64,000 bases of DNA from Roseicyclus salinarum (GTDB taxonomy: Bacteria; Pseudomonadota; Alphaproteobacteria; Rhodobacterales; Rhodobacteraceae), in assembly GCF_029624655.1 (NCBI RefSeq), contig NZ_JARRSA010000002.1, positions 124,001 through 188,000 on the forward strand, in the 5' to 3' direction. The stretch's first letter is position 1. Each line of letters starts with the position of its first letter. Both the position numbers and the translations under genes were made by a program. This document shows positions 1-8,715 of this stretch, piece by piece. The notes beneath the pieces are model-generated. The model searched no databases and was not told the DNA's origin. It was given only the letters and a program-made list of their open reading frames with translations.

Positions 1-585
1 ACCGCGGGCGTCCTCGGAGGACAGGGCGGCATCGGGTGGCGGCTTGCCGCGATCCAGGACTACGCCGTTCTCGACGAGGTGGTGGACTGGATGCTGGCCA
101 ACGGGCGCTATCCGCCGGATCAGCTTCTGCGGTTCCTGACCTATCCGCTGATCCACGGCGGCTTCGTCCATGCGGCCTTCGTCGTCGTGTTCGTCCTTGC
201 GATCGGCAAGATGGTGGCCGAGGTCTTCTCGCCCCTCGCCTTCGTCACGGTCTTCTGGATCTCGGCCATCGTGGGCGCACTGGGCTACACGCTGCTTCTG
301 GACAGCCCCTATCCCCTGATCGGCGGCTATCCCGGCGTCTATGGCCTGATCGGGGCCTTCACCTTCCTGATGTGGGTGGACGCCTCGCGGCGCGGGGACA
401 GCCGGATGCGCGCCTTCGGCCTGATCGGGGCGCTGCTGGCGATCCAGCTTCTGTTCGGCGTCATCCAGGGCGATTTCGGCAGCGTGACGGCGGACCTTTC
501 GGGCTTCGTGGCCGGGTTCCTCCTGTCCTTCGTGGTCAGTCCCGGCGGCTGGCGCCGCGCGCTCGACAGGCTCAGGCAGCGCTAG
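1..585 (+). CDS. Rhomboid-family membrane protein, catalytic residues missing (5' partial)
   Basis: The reading frame is open from base 1, so the true start lies upstream; an internal ATG is at 79. The protein has several hydrophobic segments and the rhomboid-like HGGFVH motif in the early membrane region. The rhomboid fold is recognisable in GGYPGVYGLIGAF (from nt 322), which aligns with the GxSGxxxGLxGA active-site helix. The serine position is Tyr, the following Gly is Pro, and the last helix (DLSGFVAGFLL) has no catalytic His. Known family: rhomboids cut membrane proteins inside the bilayer, and inactive members (iRhom/derlin-like) bind clients instead. I infer an inactive pseudo-rhomboid. 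It is convergent with murJ, the two genes overlapping by a few bases at 582-585. Confidence 0.75.
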   Translation, partial: TAGVLGGQGGIGWRLAAIQDYAVLDEVVDWMLANGRYPPDQLLRFLTYPLIHGGFVHAAFVVVFVLAIGKMVAEVFSPLAFVTVFWISAIVGALGYTLLLDSPYPLIGGYPGVYGLIGAFTFLMWVDASRRGDSRMRAFGLIGALLAIQLLFGVIQGDFGSVTADLSGFVAGFLLSFVVSPGGWRRALDRLRQR

Positions 586-2186
586 CCGCGCCGCAACGCG
601 CGCCGGAACTCGCCCAGCCGGAACGCGCCCAGCAGCTGGCCAAGGCCCGCATAGAGGGCCATCCCCCCCGCGATCAGCACGCCGAGCGCGAGATAGCGCC
701 ATGTCGGGACGCCCAGAAGCGGACCGAGCAGGACCACGCCCAGCCAAAGACCGGCGCCCATCAGCGCGGAGGCCGCGAGGATGCGCCAGATGCGCCTGCG
801 GAAGCGGTCGTCGAAGGTCGCGACCTCTCCCATGCCGCGCCGTCCCCGGTGCAGCAGCCAGACCATCGCCCATGCCGCGAGCGTCGTGCCGATCGCCGCG
901 CCGACGAAGCCCAGCGTCCATGCGAAGCCGATCGCCGCGACCGCGTTCACGACCATCGCGACAAGCGCGTAGCGGAACGGAGTCCGCGTATCCTCGCGCG
1001 CGAAGTAGAGCGGTTGCAGAACCTTCTGCAGCACGAAGGCCGGCAGGCCCGCGCCGTAGACGGCCAGCGCAAGCGCGGTCGCCGCGGTGTCGTCGGCCCC
1101 GAATTCGCCACGCTCGAAAAGGACCGAGACGATGGGCACGGGGATCACGACCAGCGCGACCGCCGAGGGGATCGTCAGCGCCATGGAGATCTCGCCCGCG
1201 CGGCTGAGCGCCTCGCGCCCGCCCGCCCCGTCGCCGGCCCTGAGCCGCCGCGCGAGGTCCGGCAGCAGGACGACGCCCACCGCGATCCCGACGACGCCGA
1301 GCGGCAGCTGGTAGAGCCGGTCGGCGAACGATAGCCACGCGATCGCGCCCTCGAAGAAGCTGCCCACCTGCCGCCCCACCAGAAGGTTGATCTGCACGAC
1401 GCCGCCCGCAAGCATGGCGGGCCCTGCGATCATGGCCAGACGCCGCATGTCGGGCGTGAGGCGCGGCAGGCGCGGCACCAGCCGGAATCCCGCCCGCGCC
1501 GCCGCGACCCAGACCAGCGCCATCTGCGCCGCGCCCGCCACCAGCACCCCCCAGGTCAGGAGCGTGCCGTGGCGCACCAGAAGCCCCTCGGCGCTGTCCA
1601 CCGAGCTGATGTCGATTGCGATGCCCGGGAACGCGCCGCGTTCCGCCGCCACGAGCGCGGCGACCAGCACGACGTTGAGCAGGAGCGGCGCGGCCGCCGC
1701 CGCGGCGAAGCGGCCCGAGGCGTTCAGGACGCCCGACAGGAGGGCCGCCACCGAGATGAACAGGATGTAGGCGAAGGCGATGCGGCCGAAGTCCACGGCA
1801 AGCTCGAAGCGCACGTCGCCCGCGAAGCCCGCCGCCATCGCCAGGACCAGCGCGGGCATGAAGACGATTGCCGCCACCGTCAGCACGACCAAAAGGCTCG
1901 CCAGCCCCGACAGCGCGTCGCGCGCGAACCCCTCGGCGTCCTCGCCCGCCTCCAGCTTCTTGGAGAACATCGGCACGAAGGCCGTGTTGAACGCCCCCTC
2001 GGCGAAGAAGCGGCGGAACATGTTTGGCAGCGAGAAGGCGACGAGGAACGCCTCAGCCACCGGTCCGGTCCCGATGTAGGCGGCGATCATGATGTCTCTC
2101 ACGAAGCCCAGGACGCGGCTGAGCAGCGTCCAGAAGCCCACGGTCACGAAGCCCGTCACCAGGCGGATCGGGCGGGCCGCGGCCAT
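582..2186 (-). CDS. murJ: Murein biosynthesis integral membrane protein MurJ (lipid II flippase)
   Basis: 534 residues, a normal length for the MurJ/MviN family of the MOP exporter superfamily, with about 14 hydrophobic segments. The family signatures are present: SRVLGFVRD near residues 23-31 and FRRFFAEGAFNTAFVP near 57-72. MurJ moves lipid II across the cytoplasmic membrane for peptidoglycan synthesis. The gene begins two bases after the glnD stop on the same strand, so it is probably cotranscribed with glnD; a glnD-murJ order is common in alphaproteobacteria. ATG start (MAAARPIRL). Confidence 0.95.
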   Translation of the reverse strand: MAAARPIRLVTGFVTVGFWTLLSRVLGFVRDIMIAAYIGTGPVAEAFLVAFSLPNMFRRFFAEGAFNTAFVPMFSKKLEAGEDAEGFARDALSGLASLLVVLTVAAIVFMPALVLAMAAGFAGDVRFELAVDFGRIAFAYILFISVAALLSGVLNASGRFAAAAAAPLLLNVVLVAALVAAERGAFPGIAIDISSVDSAEGLLVRHGTLLTWGVLVAGAAQMALVWVAAARAGFRLVPRLPRLTPDMRRLAMIAGPAMLAGGVVQINLLVGRQVGSFFEGAIAWLSFADRLYQLPLGVVGIAVGVVLLPDLARRLRAGDGAGGREALSRAGEISMALTIPSAVALVVIPVPIVSVLFERGEFGADDTAATALALAVYGAGLPAFVLQKVLQPLYFAREDTRTPFRYALVAMVVNAVAAIGFAWTLGFVGAAIGTTLAAWAMVWLLHRGRRGMGEVATFDDRFRRRIWRILAASALMGAGLWLGVVLLGPLLGVPTWRYLALGVLIAGGMALYAGLGQLLGAFRLGEFRRALRRG

Positions 2187-2188
2187 GG

Positions 2189-5017
2189 CTAGGCCCCGGC
2201 CCGTTCGGCGACGCGGGCGATGGCGTCGCGCAGCTTGCGCTCCAGGGTCTCCTGCCGCGCGCGGGTATAGAGCTTCAGCCCGAAGAGGTCCTTGACGTAG
2301 AAGACGTCGACCACCTGCGCGCCGTAGGTCGCGATGACCGCGTGCGAGATGTAGATGTTGCTGCCGGCCAGCGTCTTGGTCAGGTCATAGAGAAGGCCCG
2401 GCCGGTCGCGCGTGTCGACCTCGATGATCGTGTAGATCTCGGACCCCTCGTTGTCGAAGGTGATCGTCGTGGGCACGTCGAAGGGACGCTCGCGCTTCTT
2501 GATCTTGTCGCGCCCCTCGAGCGCGCGGGACGCCACGACCTCGCCCTTCAGGGTCTTGTCGATCATCCCCTTCAGCCGCGGCAGGCGCGCGGCCTCGTAG
2601 GGATTGCCCTCGGCATCCTGCACCCAGAAGACGGCCGTCGCGAAGCCGTCCTTAGAGGTATAGGTGCGCGCGTCCACCACGTTCGCGCCCACCAGGCTGA
2701 GCGCGCCGGCGAGCCGCGAGAAGATGCCGGGATGGTCGGACAGCGCGAAGCACACGCGGGTCGCGTCGCGGTCCTCGTCCTGGCGGGTGTCGATGCGGAT
2801 CTCGTCGGCGCCGATGCCGCGCAGCATCCCCGCGAAGGTGATCTGCGTCGGCAGGTCGAGGCCCTGCCAGTAGGGGCCGTAGTGCCGGTCGATCTCGGTC
2901 TTGAGCTCGGCCTTCGGCCACTCCGCCAGCGCCTCGCGCAGCGCGCGCTTCGATTCGCCCTCGAGCTTCTCGCGGTTGAGGTCCTCGAGCCCGGTCTCCA
3001 GCGCCGTCTCCGTCGCTCGGTAGAGGCCCCGCAGAAGCGTCGCCTTCCAGTTGTTCCAGACGTTCGGGCCGACGCCGCGGATGTCGCAGACCGTCAGCAC
3101 CGTCAACAGCTCCAGCCGCTCGCGCGTCTTCACCGCCTTGGCGAAGTCGCGAACGGTGCGCGGGTCGGAGATGTCGCGCTTCTGGGCCATGTCCGACATC
3201 AGCAGATGATAGCGCACCAGCCATTCCACCGTCTCGCACTCGGCGGGCTTGAGGCCCAACCGCGGGCAGACGTTGCGCGCGATCCGCGCGCCGACGATGG
3301 AGTGGTCCTCCTTGCGGCCCTTGCCGATGTCGTGCAGCAGGCAGGCGACGTAAAGCACCTTTCGGTTGACGCCGCGCTTGAGGATGCCCGAGGCGACCGG
3401 AAGCTCCTCGAGGAGTTCCTCGCGCTCGATCTGCGCCAGCGTCGAGATCACCTGGATCGTGTGCTCGTCCACCGTGTAGCTGTGATACATGTTGAACTGC
3501 ATCATCGCCACGACCGGCGAGAACTCGGGCAGGAAGGCTGCCAGCACGCCCAGCTCGTTCATCCGCCTCAGCGCGCGCTCGGGGTTCCCGTGCTTCAGCA
3601 GCAGGTCGAGGAAGATGCGCACCGCCTCGGGGTCGCGGCGCACCGCGTCGTTGATCGTGTCGATGCGCGCCTGCACCTCGCGCATCGCGTCGGGGTGGAT
3701 CAGGTAGCCGGTCCTCAGCGCCTCCTCGAAGAGTCGCAGGATGTTCACCTTGTCGGCAAAGAAGGCGTCGGGCGCTTCCACGGTCAGCCGGTTCTGCTTG
3801 ATCGCGTAGCCGTCGCGGACCTTCTTGCGCCGTTGCCTGCGGCCGCGCAGGAAGCCAAGGATAGCCGGTTCCTGCTTGACGTGGCGGGCCTCGAGCTCGG
3901 TCAGGAAGATGCGGGTCAGCTCGCCCACCTGGGTGGCGTGCCGGAAATAGTCCTGCATGAAGTGCTCGACCGCACGGCGGCCGGAATGGGCGTGGTAGCC
4001 CATGCGCTCGGCGACCTGGACCTGGTTGTCGAAGGTCAACTGGTCCTGGGCGCGGCCGGCGATCAGGTGCAGGTGGCAGCGCACGGCCCAGAGGAAGCGC
4101 TCGGCCGCGTCGAAGGCCGCGAATTCCTCGGGCCGGAAATTGCCCCGCTCCACAAGCTCGGCCACGCGCGCAACGCCGTGCTCGTATTTCGCGATCCAGT
4201 AGAGCGTCTGGAGGTCGCGAAGCCCGCCCTTGCCCTCCTTCACGTTGGGTTCCAGCATGTAGCGCTGGCCGCCCTGCTTCTTGTGCCGGGCGCTGCGCTC
4301 CTCGAGCTTGGCCTCGATGAACTCGCCCACCGTGCCCTCGAAAAGCTGCTCGCGCAGCGCGGTCTGCAACTCGCCGGCCACCGCTCGGTCGCCCGTGAGA
4401 TACCGCATCTCCAGCAGGCTCGTGCGGATGGTCACGTCCTGTTTGCCCAGGCGCAGGCACTCCTTCACGGTGCGCGAGGCGTGGCCGACCTTCATCCGCA
4501 GGTCCCACAGCATGTAGAGCGAGGACTCGATGACCTTCTCGATCGCCGCGGTCATCTTCCACGGCATCACGAACAGCAGGTCGACGTCCGAATAGGGCGC
4601 CATCTCGCCGCGCCCGTAGCCGCCGACGGCCATCACCGCCATGCGTTCGGTGTCGGACGGCATCGGGTTGGGGTGGAGCGCGGTCTGCGCGACGTGCAGG
4701 ACCTCCCGCACGAGGCAGTCCGTCAGGTAGGCGTAGGCCCGGGTCGTCCGGCGCGCGGCGAGGGGCGCCGCGTCGAACCCGGCCTCGATCGCCGCGCGGC
4801 CGCGCGCGTTCGCCGCCGCCAGCACGGTGACGGCGGCCGCGCGCATGGCGGCGGCGTCGTTGGCCTGCGCCAGCGCGTCGGAGATCCGGGCCCGCACCGT
4901 CGCCGCGTCGAAGATCTCCTCCGCCGCGACGATGAGCGTTCCGGGTGCGCTGGCGTCGGTAAGGCGCGGGTTCCGGTCAGAGACCGGGAGCGCCGAGGCG
5001 TCTTGGGGCGGGGTCAA
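2189..5017 (-). CDS. glnD: [Protein-PII] uridylyltransferase / uridylyl-removing enzyme GlnD
   Basis: 942 residues. Domains in order: a nucleotidyltransferase domain with GGYGRGEMAPYSDVD at 132-146; an HD phosphohydrolase domain with HDIGKG near 560; and two C-terminal ACT domains near 755 (DHPGIFSRLAGAL) and 865 (DRPGLLYDLTKTL). GlnD senses glutamine and adds or removes UMP on PII proteins, controlling nitrogen assimilation. All catalytic motifs look intact. The start lies 41 bases inside the 3' end of the upstream lipoprotein gene (4977-5017), implying translational coupling. A slightly later start is possible because the first ~28 residues are poorly conserved. Confidence 0.95.
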   Translation of the reverse strand: MTPPQDASALPVSDRNPRLTDASAPGTLIVAAEEIFDAATVRARISDALAQANDAAAMRAAAVTVLAAANARGRAAIEAGFDAAPLAARRTTRAYAYLTDCLVREVLHVAQTALHPNPMPSDTERMAVMAVGGYGRGEMAPYSDVDLLFVMPWKMTAAIEKVIESSLYMLWDLRMKVGHASRTVKECLRLGKQDVTIRTSLLEMRYLTGDRAVAGELQTALREQLFEGTVGEFIEAKLEERSARHKKQGGQRYMLEPNVKEGKGGLRDLQTLYWIAKYEHGVARVAELVERGNFRPEEFAAFDAAERFLWAVRCHLHLIAGRAQDQLTFDNQVQVAERMGYHAHSGRRAVEHFMQDYFRHATQVGELTRIFLTELEARHVKQEPAILGFLRGRRQRRKKVRDGYAIKQNRLTVEAPDAFFADKVNILRLFEEALRTGYLIHPDAMREVQARIDTINDAVRRDPEAVRIFLDLLLKHGNPERALRRMNELGVLAAFLPEFSPVVAMMQFNMYHSYTVDEHTIQVISTLAQIEREELLEELPVASGILKRGVNRKVLYVACLLHDIGKGRKEDHSIVGARIARNVCPRLGLKPAECETVEWLVRYHLLMSDMAQKRDISDPRTVRDFAKAVKTRERLELLTVLTVCDIRGVGPNVWNNWKATLLRGLYRATETALETGLEDLNREKLEGESKRALREALAEWPKAELKTEIDRHYGPYWQGLDLPTQITFAGMLRGIGADEIRIDTRQDEDRDATRVCFALSDHPGIFSRLAGALSLVGANVVDARTYTSKDGFATAVFWVQDAEGNPYEAARLPRLKGMIDKTLKGEVVASRALEGRDKIKKRERPFDVPTTITFDNEGSEIYTIIEVDTRDRPGLLYDLTKTLAGSNIYISHAVIATYGAQVVDVFYVKDLFGLKLYTRARQETLERKLRDAIARVAERAGA

Positions 5018-6146
5018 TGATTGCCACCTGATTGTCGATCACTTGGGCGATCGCCAGCGCCCTCTGGTTGGTGCCGTCCGGCAGCAGGCGGAAGACGCCG
5101 TTGGCGCCCTGGACCTCGCCCGCTGCCGCAAGCTCGGCGGCGCCGATCCGGCCCGAGGCGGCCGCCGTCAGCGCGATGGCGCGCATACCGTCGTAGGCCA
5201 GTGCCGCGAGGCTGTGCGGCGGCGACCCGTAGGCCGCGGAGTAGCGCGCCTCGAAGGTCGTCAACGCGCCCTGGTCGGGCACCGCGAACCAGCCGCCCTG
5301 AAGCCCGGCGAACTCCAGCGTCTGCGGCGGCGTGTCCCAGCGCGTCAGGCCCATGACGCGCACCGTCTCGGTGTCGAGGCCGTTCTCCGGGAGAAGCTGC
5401 GCGAAGAAGGGCAGCGCCCCCGCGCTGTCGGAGGTCAGCAGCACCGCGTTTGCGCCGGTCGAGCGCACGGCCTCGACGACCTGCGGCACGACGTTGATGA
5501 CGCCGGTCTGCGAGAATTCGTAGGGGATCGCCGCCGCGATGGTGGCGCCCGAACGGGCCGCGGCGCGGCGCGTGGCGTCCCGCGCCACCTCGCCCGCGAG
5601 GTTCGAGGCGTGCACCAGAACGATGGTCCCCTGTCCCTGCCGCGCGGCGTAGGAGACGACGCGATCCGCGGTGTTGGCGAAGGTGTGGCCCAGCACGAAG
5701 ACGTTGCCGCCCGCCACCTCGGTGTTGTTCGAGAAGCTCAGGACCGCGACGCCGGAATTCGCGACGGCGACGCCCACGGCCGCGGCGGCGTCAGAACGCA
5801 GCGGCCCGAGGATCACGTCAGCGCCCTCCTGCACCGCCTGCCGGGCGACGGCGGCGGCCTGCGCCGGGGTGCCCCCGGTGTCGTAGAGCTCGATGTTGAA
5901 GGTCGTTCCGGCCTCCTCGTCGGCGGCCAGGCGCGCGGCGTTGGCCAGCGAGCGGGCGATGATCGCGTCGCCGCCCTGCTGCGAACTGAGCGGCAGAAGC
6001 ATCGCGACGTCGACGGTCTGCCCGCTGACCCGGGGCCCCGAGTTCAGCATCGGCGCACCGACCTGGCAGCCGGCCAGGACCAGCGCGGCAAGGCACATCG
6101 CGGCCATCCGGAGCGGGTTGCGAACTCGGCGGAATGCGGAAAACAT
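4977..6146 (-). CDS. Penicillin-binding protein activator / periplasmic-binding-fold lipoprotein (LpoA-like)
   Basis: 389 residues from the ATG at 6146, which has an excellent ribosome site (GGAGGAG, 8 nt upstream); the frame is open to an ATG at 6203, but that start would put a charged leader before the signal peptide. The signal peptide ends in the lipobox LAGC with the lipidated Cys at residue 27. The mature part (VAMLLPLSSQQGGDA..., DVILGPLRSDAAAAV) is a type-1 periplasmic-binding fold related to Leu/Ile/Val-binding proteins and to LpoA. Known role of the family: outer-membrane lipoprotein activating PBP1A. The function here is inferred from fold and lipobox only. It is divergent from rsmI across a ~157-bp gap. 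Confidence 0.8.
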   Translation of the reverse strand: MFSAFRRVRNPLRMAAMCLAALVLAGCQVGAPMLNSGPRVSGQTVDVAMLLPLSSQQGGDAIIARSLANAARLAADEEAGTTFNIELYDTGGTPAQAAAVARQAVQEGADVILGPLRSDAAAAVGVAVANSGVAVLSFSNNTEVAGGNVFVLGHTFANTADRVVSYAARQGQGTIVLVHASNLAGEVARDATRRAAARSGATIAAAIPYEFSQTGVINVVPQVVEAVRSTGANAVLLTSDSAGALPFFAQLLPENGLDTETVRVMGLTRWDTPPQTLEFAGLQGGWFAVPDQGALTTFEARYSAAYGSPPHSLAALAYDGMRAIALTAAASGRIGAAELAAAGEVQGANGVFRLLPDGTNQRALAIAQVIDNQVAIIDPAPRRLGAPGL

Positions 6147-6303
6147 CTGCTGTGCTCCTCCGTTGGGCGCGGTCGGCTTGCCCGGTGTCGTGACTTCGTC
6201 CATGTCTGGCGCCAGGCGTGTGCAGCCGGCATGAACGCAAGGCTAAGGTGTCGGGGCGGCCAAGTAAACGGACCTTGGCCGCGCCACCATTCACGGGGGA
6301 GGC

Positions 6304-7245
6304 ATGACCATGGCGGGCGGAAAACGCAAGGCGCCGCACGACGCGCCGCGCGACGACGGCGGCGCCCCGCCGGTTTCCGCGGCGGCCCTCGCGCCCGGGC
6401 TGCACTTCGTGGCCACGCCGATCGGCACGGCCGACGACATCACGCTGCGCGCGCTCGACACGCTGCGGGCGGCCGATGTCATCGCCGCCGAGGACACGCG
6501 CACGGCACGGCGGCTGATGGAGATGCACTCCATCCCCGTCCGCGGCCGGCCGCTGGTGCCCTACCACGACCACAACGGACCCGAGATGCGCCCCAGGCTC
6601 ATCGCGATGCTGAAGGACGGCGCGCGCATGGCCTACGTGTCGGACGCGGGAACGCCGCTCGTGGCCGACCCCGGCTACCAGCTTGCAAGGGCGGCGATCG
6701 CGGCGGACATTCCGGTGACGGCCGCGCCCGGCGCCTCCTCGGTGCTGGCGGCGCTGACGGTGTCGGGGCTGCCGTCCGACAGGTTCCTGTTCGCGGGCTT
6801 CCCGCCGCCGCAGGCAGCCGCCCGCCGGACGTGGATCGAGGGGCTCGTCGCGGCGCAGGCGACCGTGATCATGTTCGAAAGCCCGCGGCGCGTTCACCGA
6901 TTGTTAGGCGAATTGTGCGAAGTCTTCGGAGAGGAGCGCGAGGCGGCATTCTGCCGGGAATTGACCAAACGCTTCGAAGACGTGCGGCGCGGGTCGCTCG
7001 GGCGGCTCCGCGACGACCTTTCGGGGCAGCCTCCGAAAGGCGAATGCGTCCTCGTGGTGGACCGGCGCCCGGACATTCGCCCCTCCGAGGCTACGCTGGA
7101 GGACGAACTGCGCGACGCGATGAAACGCGAAAGCCTGAAGGTTGCCGCGGCGGAAGTGGCGCAGAAATTCGGGATGCCGCGGCGGGACGTCTACCAGACG
7201 GCCCTTCGGCTGAAAGGAGAAAGCGGCAGTGGAGAACGCGACTGA
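6304..7245 (+). CDS. rsmI: 16S rRNA (cytidine(1402)-2'-O)-methyltransferase RsmI
   Basis: 313 residues; the strong GGGGGAGG ribosome site decides the ATG at 6304. Tetrapyrrole methylase fold: LHFVATPIG near 33-41, AEDTRTARRL near 61-70 and the SAM-binding loop DAGTPLVADPGYQ near 118-130 are the RsmI signatures. It 2'-O-methylates C1402 in the 16S rRNA decoding centre. The first ~30 residues are a low-complexity extension. It overlaps yraN by 17 bp, the usual rsmI-yraN pairing. Confidence 0.94.
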   Translation: MTMAGGKRKAPHDAPRDDGGAPPVSAAALAPGLHFVATPIGTADDITLRALDTLRAADVIAAEDTRTARRLMEMHSIPVRGRPLVPYHDHNGPEMRPRLIAMLKDGARMAYVSDAGTPLVADPGYQLARAAIAADIPVTAAPGASSVLAALTVSGLPSDRFLFAGFPPPQAAARRTWIEGLVAAQATVIMFESPRRVHRLLGELCEVFGEEREAAFCRELTKRFEDVRRGSLGRLRDDLSGQPPKGECVLVVDRRPDIRPSEATLEDELRDAMKRESLKVAAAEVAQKFGMPRRDVYQTALRLKGESGSGERD

Positions 7246-7690
7246 AGGACGGGATGCCGGCCATGGGATGCGTGGGCGCGCGCCGGTGGTGGACGGGTCG
7301 GGCGGTGGCCGTGACGTCGCTGCGTCCCGGCAGGCCCTGCGCGGACGGCGCAACTTCCATGCCGGCGCGGCGGCGGAGGAACAGGTGGTGCGCTGCTACG
7401 AACGCAGCGGGCACCGGGTCCGGACGCGCCGCTGGCGCGGGGGCGCAGGCGAAATCGACATCGTCCTGGAGAAGGCCGGCGAGATCGTCTTCGTCGAGGT
7501 GAAGTCCTCCGCGACCCACGCGCAGGCCGCCCAGGCGCTGACGCAGCGGCAGGTGCGCCGGCTGCTGCAAAGCGCCGAGGCGTATATCGGGCAGATGCCG
7601 CGCGGATCACTCACGCCGATGCGCTTCGACGTCGCCCTCGTGGACCGCAGCGGACAGCTCGACATCATTCCGAACGCGCTCTGCGCCTGA
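7229..7690 (+). CDS. yraN: YraN family protein (UPF0102, endonuclease-like fold)
   Basis: 153 residues from a GTG start at 7229 that has AAAGGAG upstream and overlaps the end of rsmI. The UPF0102 core is GEIDIV (E75, D77) followed by FVEVK (E90, K92), which matches a PD-(D/E)XK-like nuclease active-site layout. The first ~45 residues are a weakly conserved extension, and translation could begin later. Biochemical role in the family is unsettled; neighbours rsmI and gshB are the usual alphaproteobacterial context. A 15-bp direct repeat copies its stop-codon region (7676-7713). Confidence 0.88.
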   Translation: MENATEGRDAGHGMRGRAPVVDGSGGGRDVAASRQALRGRRNFHAGAAAEEQVVRCYERSGHRVRTRRWRGGAGEIDIVLEKAGEIVFVEVKSSATHAQAAQALTQRQVRRLLQSAEAYIGQMPRGSLTPMRFDVALVDRSGQLDIIPNALCA

Positions 7691-7713
7691 TTCCCGGCGC
7701 GCTCTGCGCCTGA
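7676..7713 (+). repeat. 15-bp direct repeat spanning the yraN stop
   Basis: GCGCTCTGCGCCTGA occurs at 7676-7690, where it contains the yraN TGA, and again at 7699-7713; a third truncated copy (GCGCTCTTGGCG) begins at 7721. The period of 22-23 bp suggests a short slippage duplication. Confidence 0.8.
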
Positions 7714-7776
7714 CCCCATTGCGCTCTTGGCGATACCGCGCCATCAAGGCCGCGTTCCGGGCATGGGAGACAGGGC

Positions 7777-8715
7777 ATGAAGGTTGCGTTTCAGATGGAT
7801 CCGATCGGTTCCGTCGATTTCCGGGCCGACAGCACGTTCCGTCTCGCCGAGGAGGCGCAGGCGCGCGGTCACGAGCTTTGGCATTACACGCCCGAGCACC
7901 TGTCCTTCCGGGAGGGGCGCGTCATGGCGCGCGCCGAGCCGCTTTCGGTGCAACGGGTCGAGGGGGCGCATGCCAAGCTCGGCGCGACCGTGGATCTCGA
8001 CCTCGCGGAGGTCGACGTGGTCTGGCTGCGGCAGGATCCGCCCTTCGACATGGGCTATATCACCACGACGCACATCCTCGACCGGCTGAAGGACAGGGCG
8101 CTCGTCGTCAACGATCCGTTCTGGGTGCGCAACTCGCCCGAAAAGCTTCTGGTCCTCGACTTTCCCGAGCTGACGCCGCCGACCGCCATCGCGCGCGACA
8201 TCGGCGTGCTGCGCGAATTCAAGGATCGGCACGGGGACATCATCCTCAAGCCGCTCTATGGCAATGGCGGGGCGGGCGTGTTCCGTCTCGATCCCAACGA
8301 CCGCAATCTCTCGTCGCTGCACGAGCTGTTCACCGGCATGAGCAGGGAGCCCCTGATCGTGCAGAAGTTCCTTCCCGACGTGTCGATGGGCGACAAGCGC
8401 ATCATTCTCGTGGACGGGACGCCCGCAGGCGCGATCAACCGGGTTCCGGCGGCGGGCGAGACGCGCTCCAACATGCATGTCGGGGGGCGGCCCGAGAAGG
8501 CAGGCCTGACCGACCGCGAGCATGAGATCTGCGCCGCCATCGGCCCGCGCCTGCGCGACATGGGGCAGGTCTTCGTCGGCATCGACGTGATCGGCGGCTG
8601 GCTGACCGAGATCAACGTGACCTCGCCGACCGGCATCCAGGAGCTGGAGCGTTTCGACGGCACGAATGTCGCGGGCATGATCTGGGACGCCGTCGAGGCG
8701 CGCCTCGGAGGCTAG
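7777..8715 (+). CDS. gshB: Glutathione synthetase GshB
   Basis: 312 residues with an ATG preceded by GGAGACAGGG. It begins [14 protein letters not shown], a typical GshB N-terminus. The ATP-grasp core is visible as [25 protein letters not shown] and the metal-site region [19 protein letters not shown]. It joins gamma-glutamylcysteine and glycine in the cytoplasm to make glutathione. It is convergent with comM, overlapping by 4 bp. A glutathione transferase gene lies close by on the other strand. Confidence 0.95.
   Translation: MKVAFQMDPIGSVDFRADSTFRLAEEAQARGHELWHYTPEHLSFREGRVMARAEPLSVQRVEGAHAKLGATVDLDLAEVDVVWLRQDPPFDMGYITTTHILDRLKDRALVVNDPFWVRNSPEKLLVLDFPELTPPTAIARDIGVLREFKDRHGDIILKPLYGNGGAGVFRLDPNDRNLSSLHELFTGMSREPLIVQKFLPDVSMGDKRIILVDGTPAGAINRVPAAGETRSNMHVGGRPEKAGLTDREHEICAAIGPRLRDMGQVFVGIDVIGGWLTEINVTSPTGIQELERFDGTNVAGMIWDAVEARLGG

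Noticed and set aside
2342-5020. A ~890-codon plus-strand open frame opposite glnD
   Set aside because: Same antisense effect; the minus-strand GlnD has every catalytic motif.
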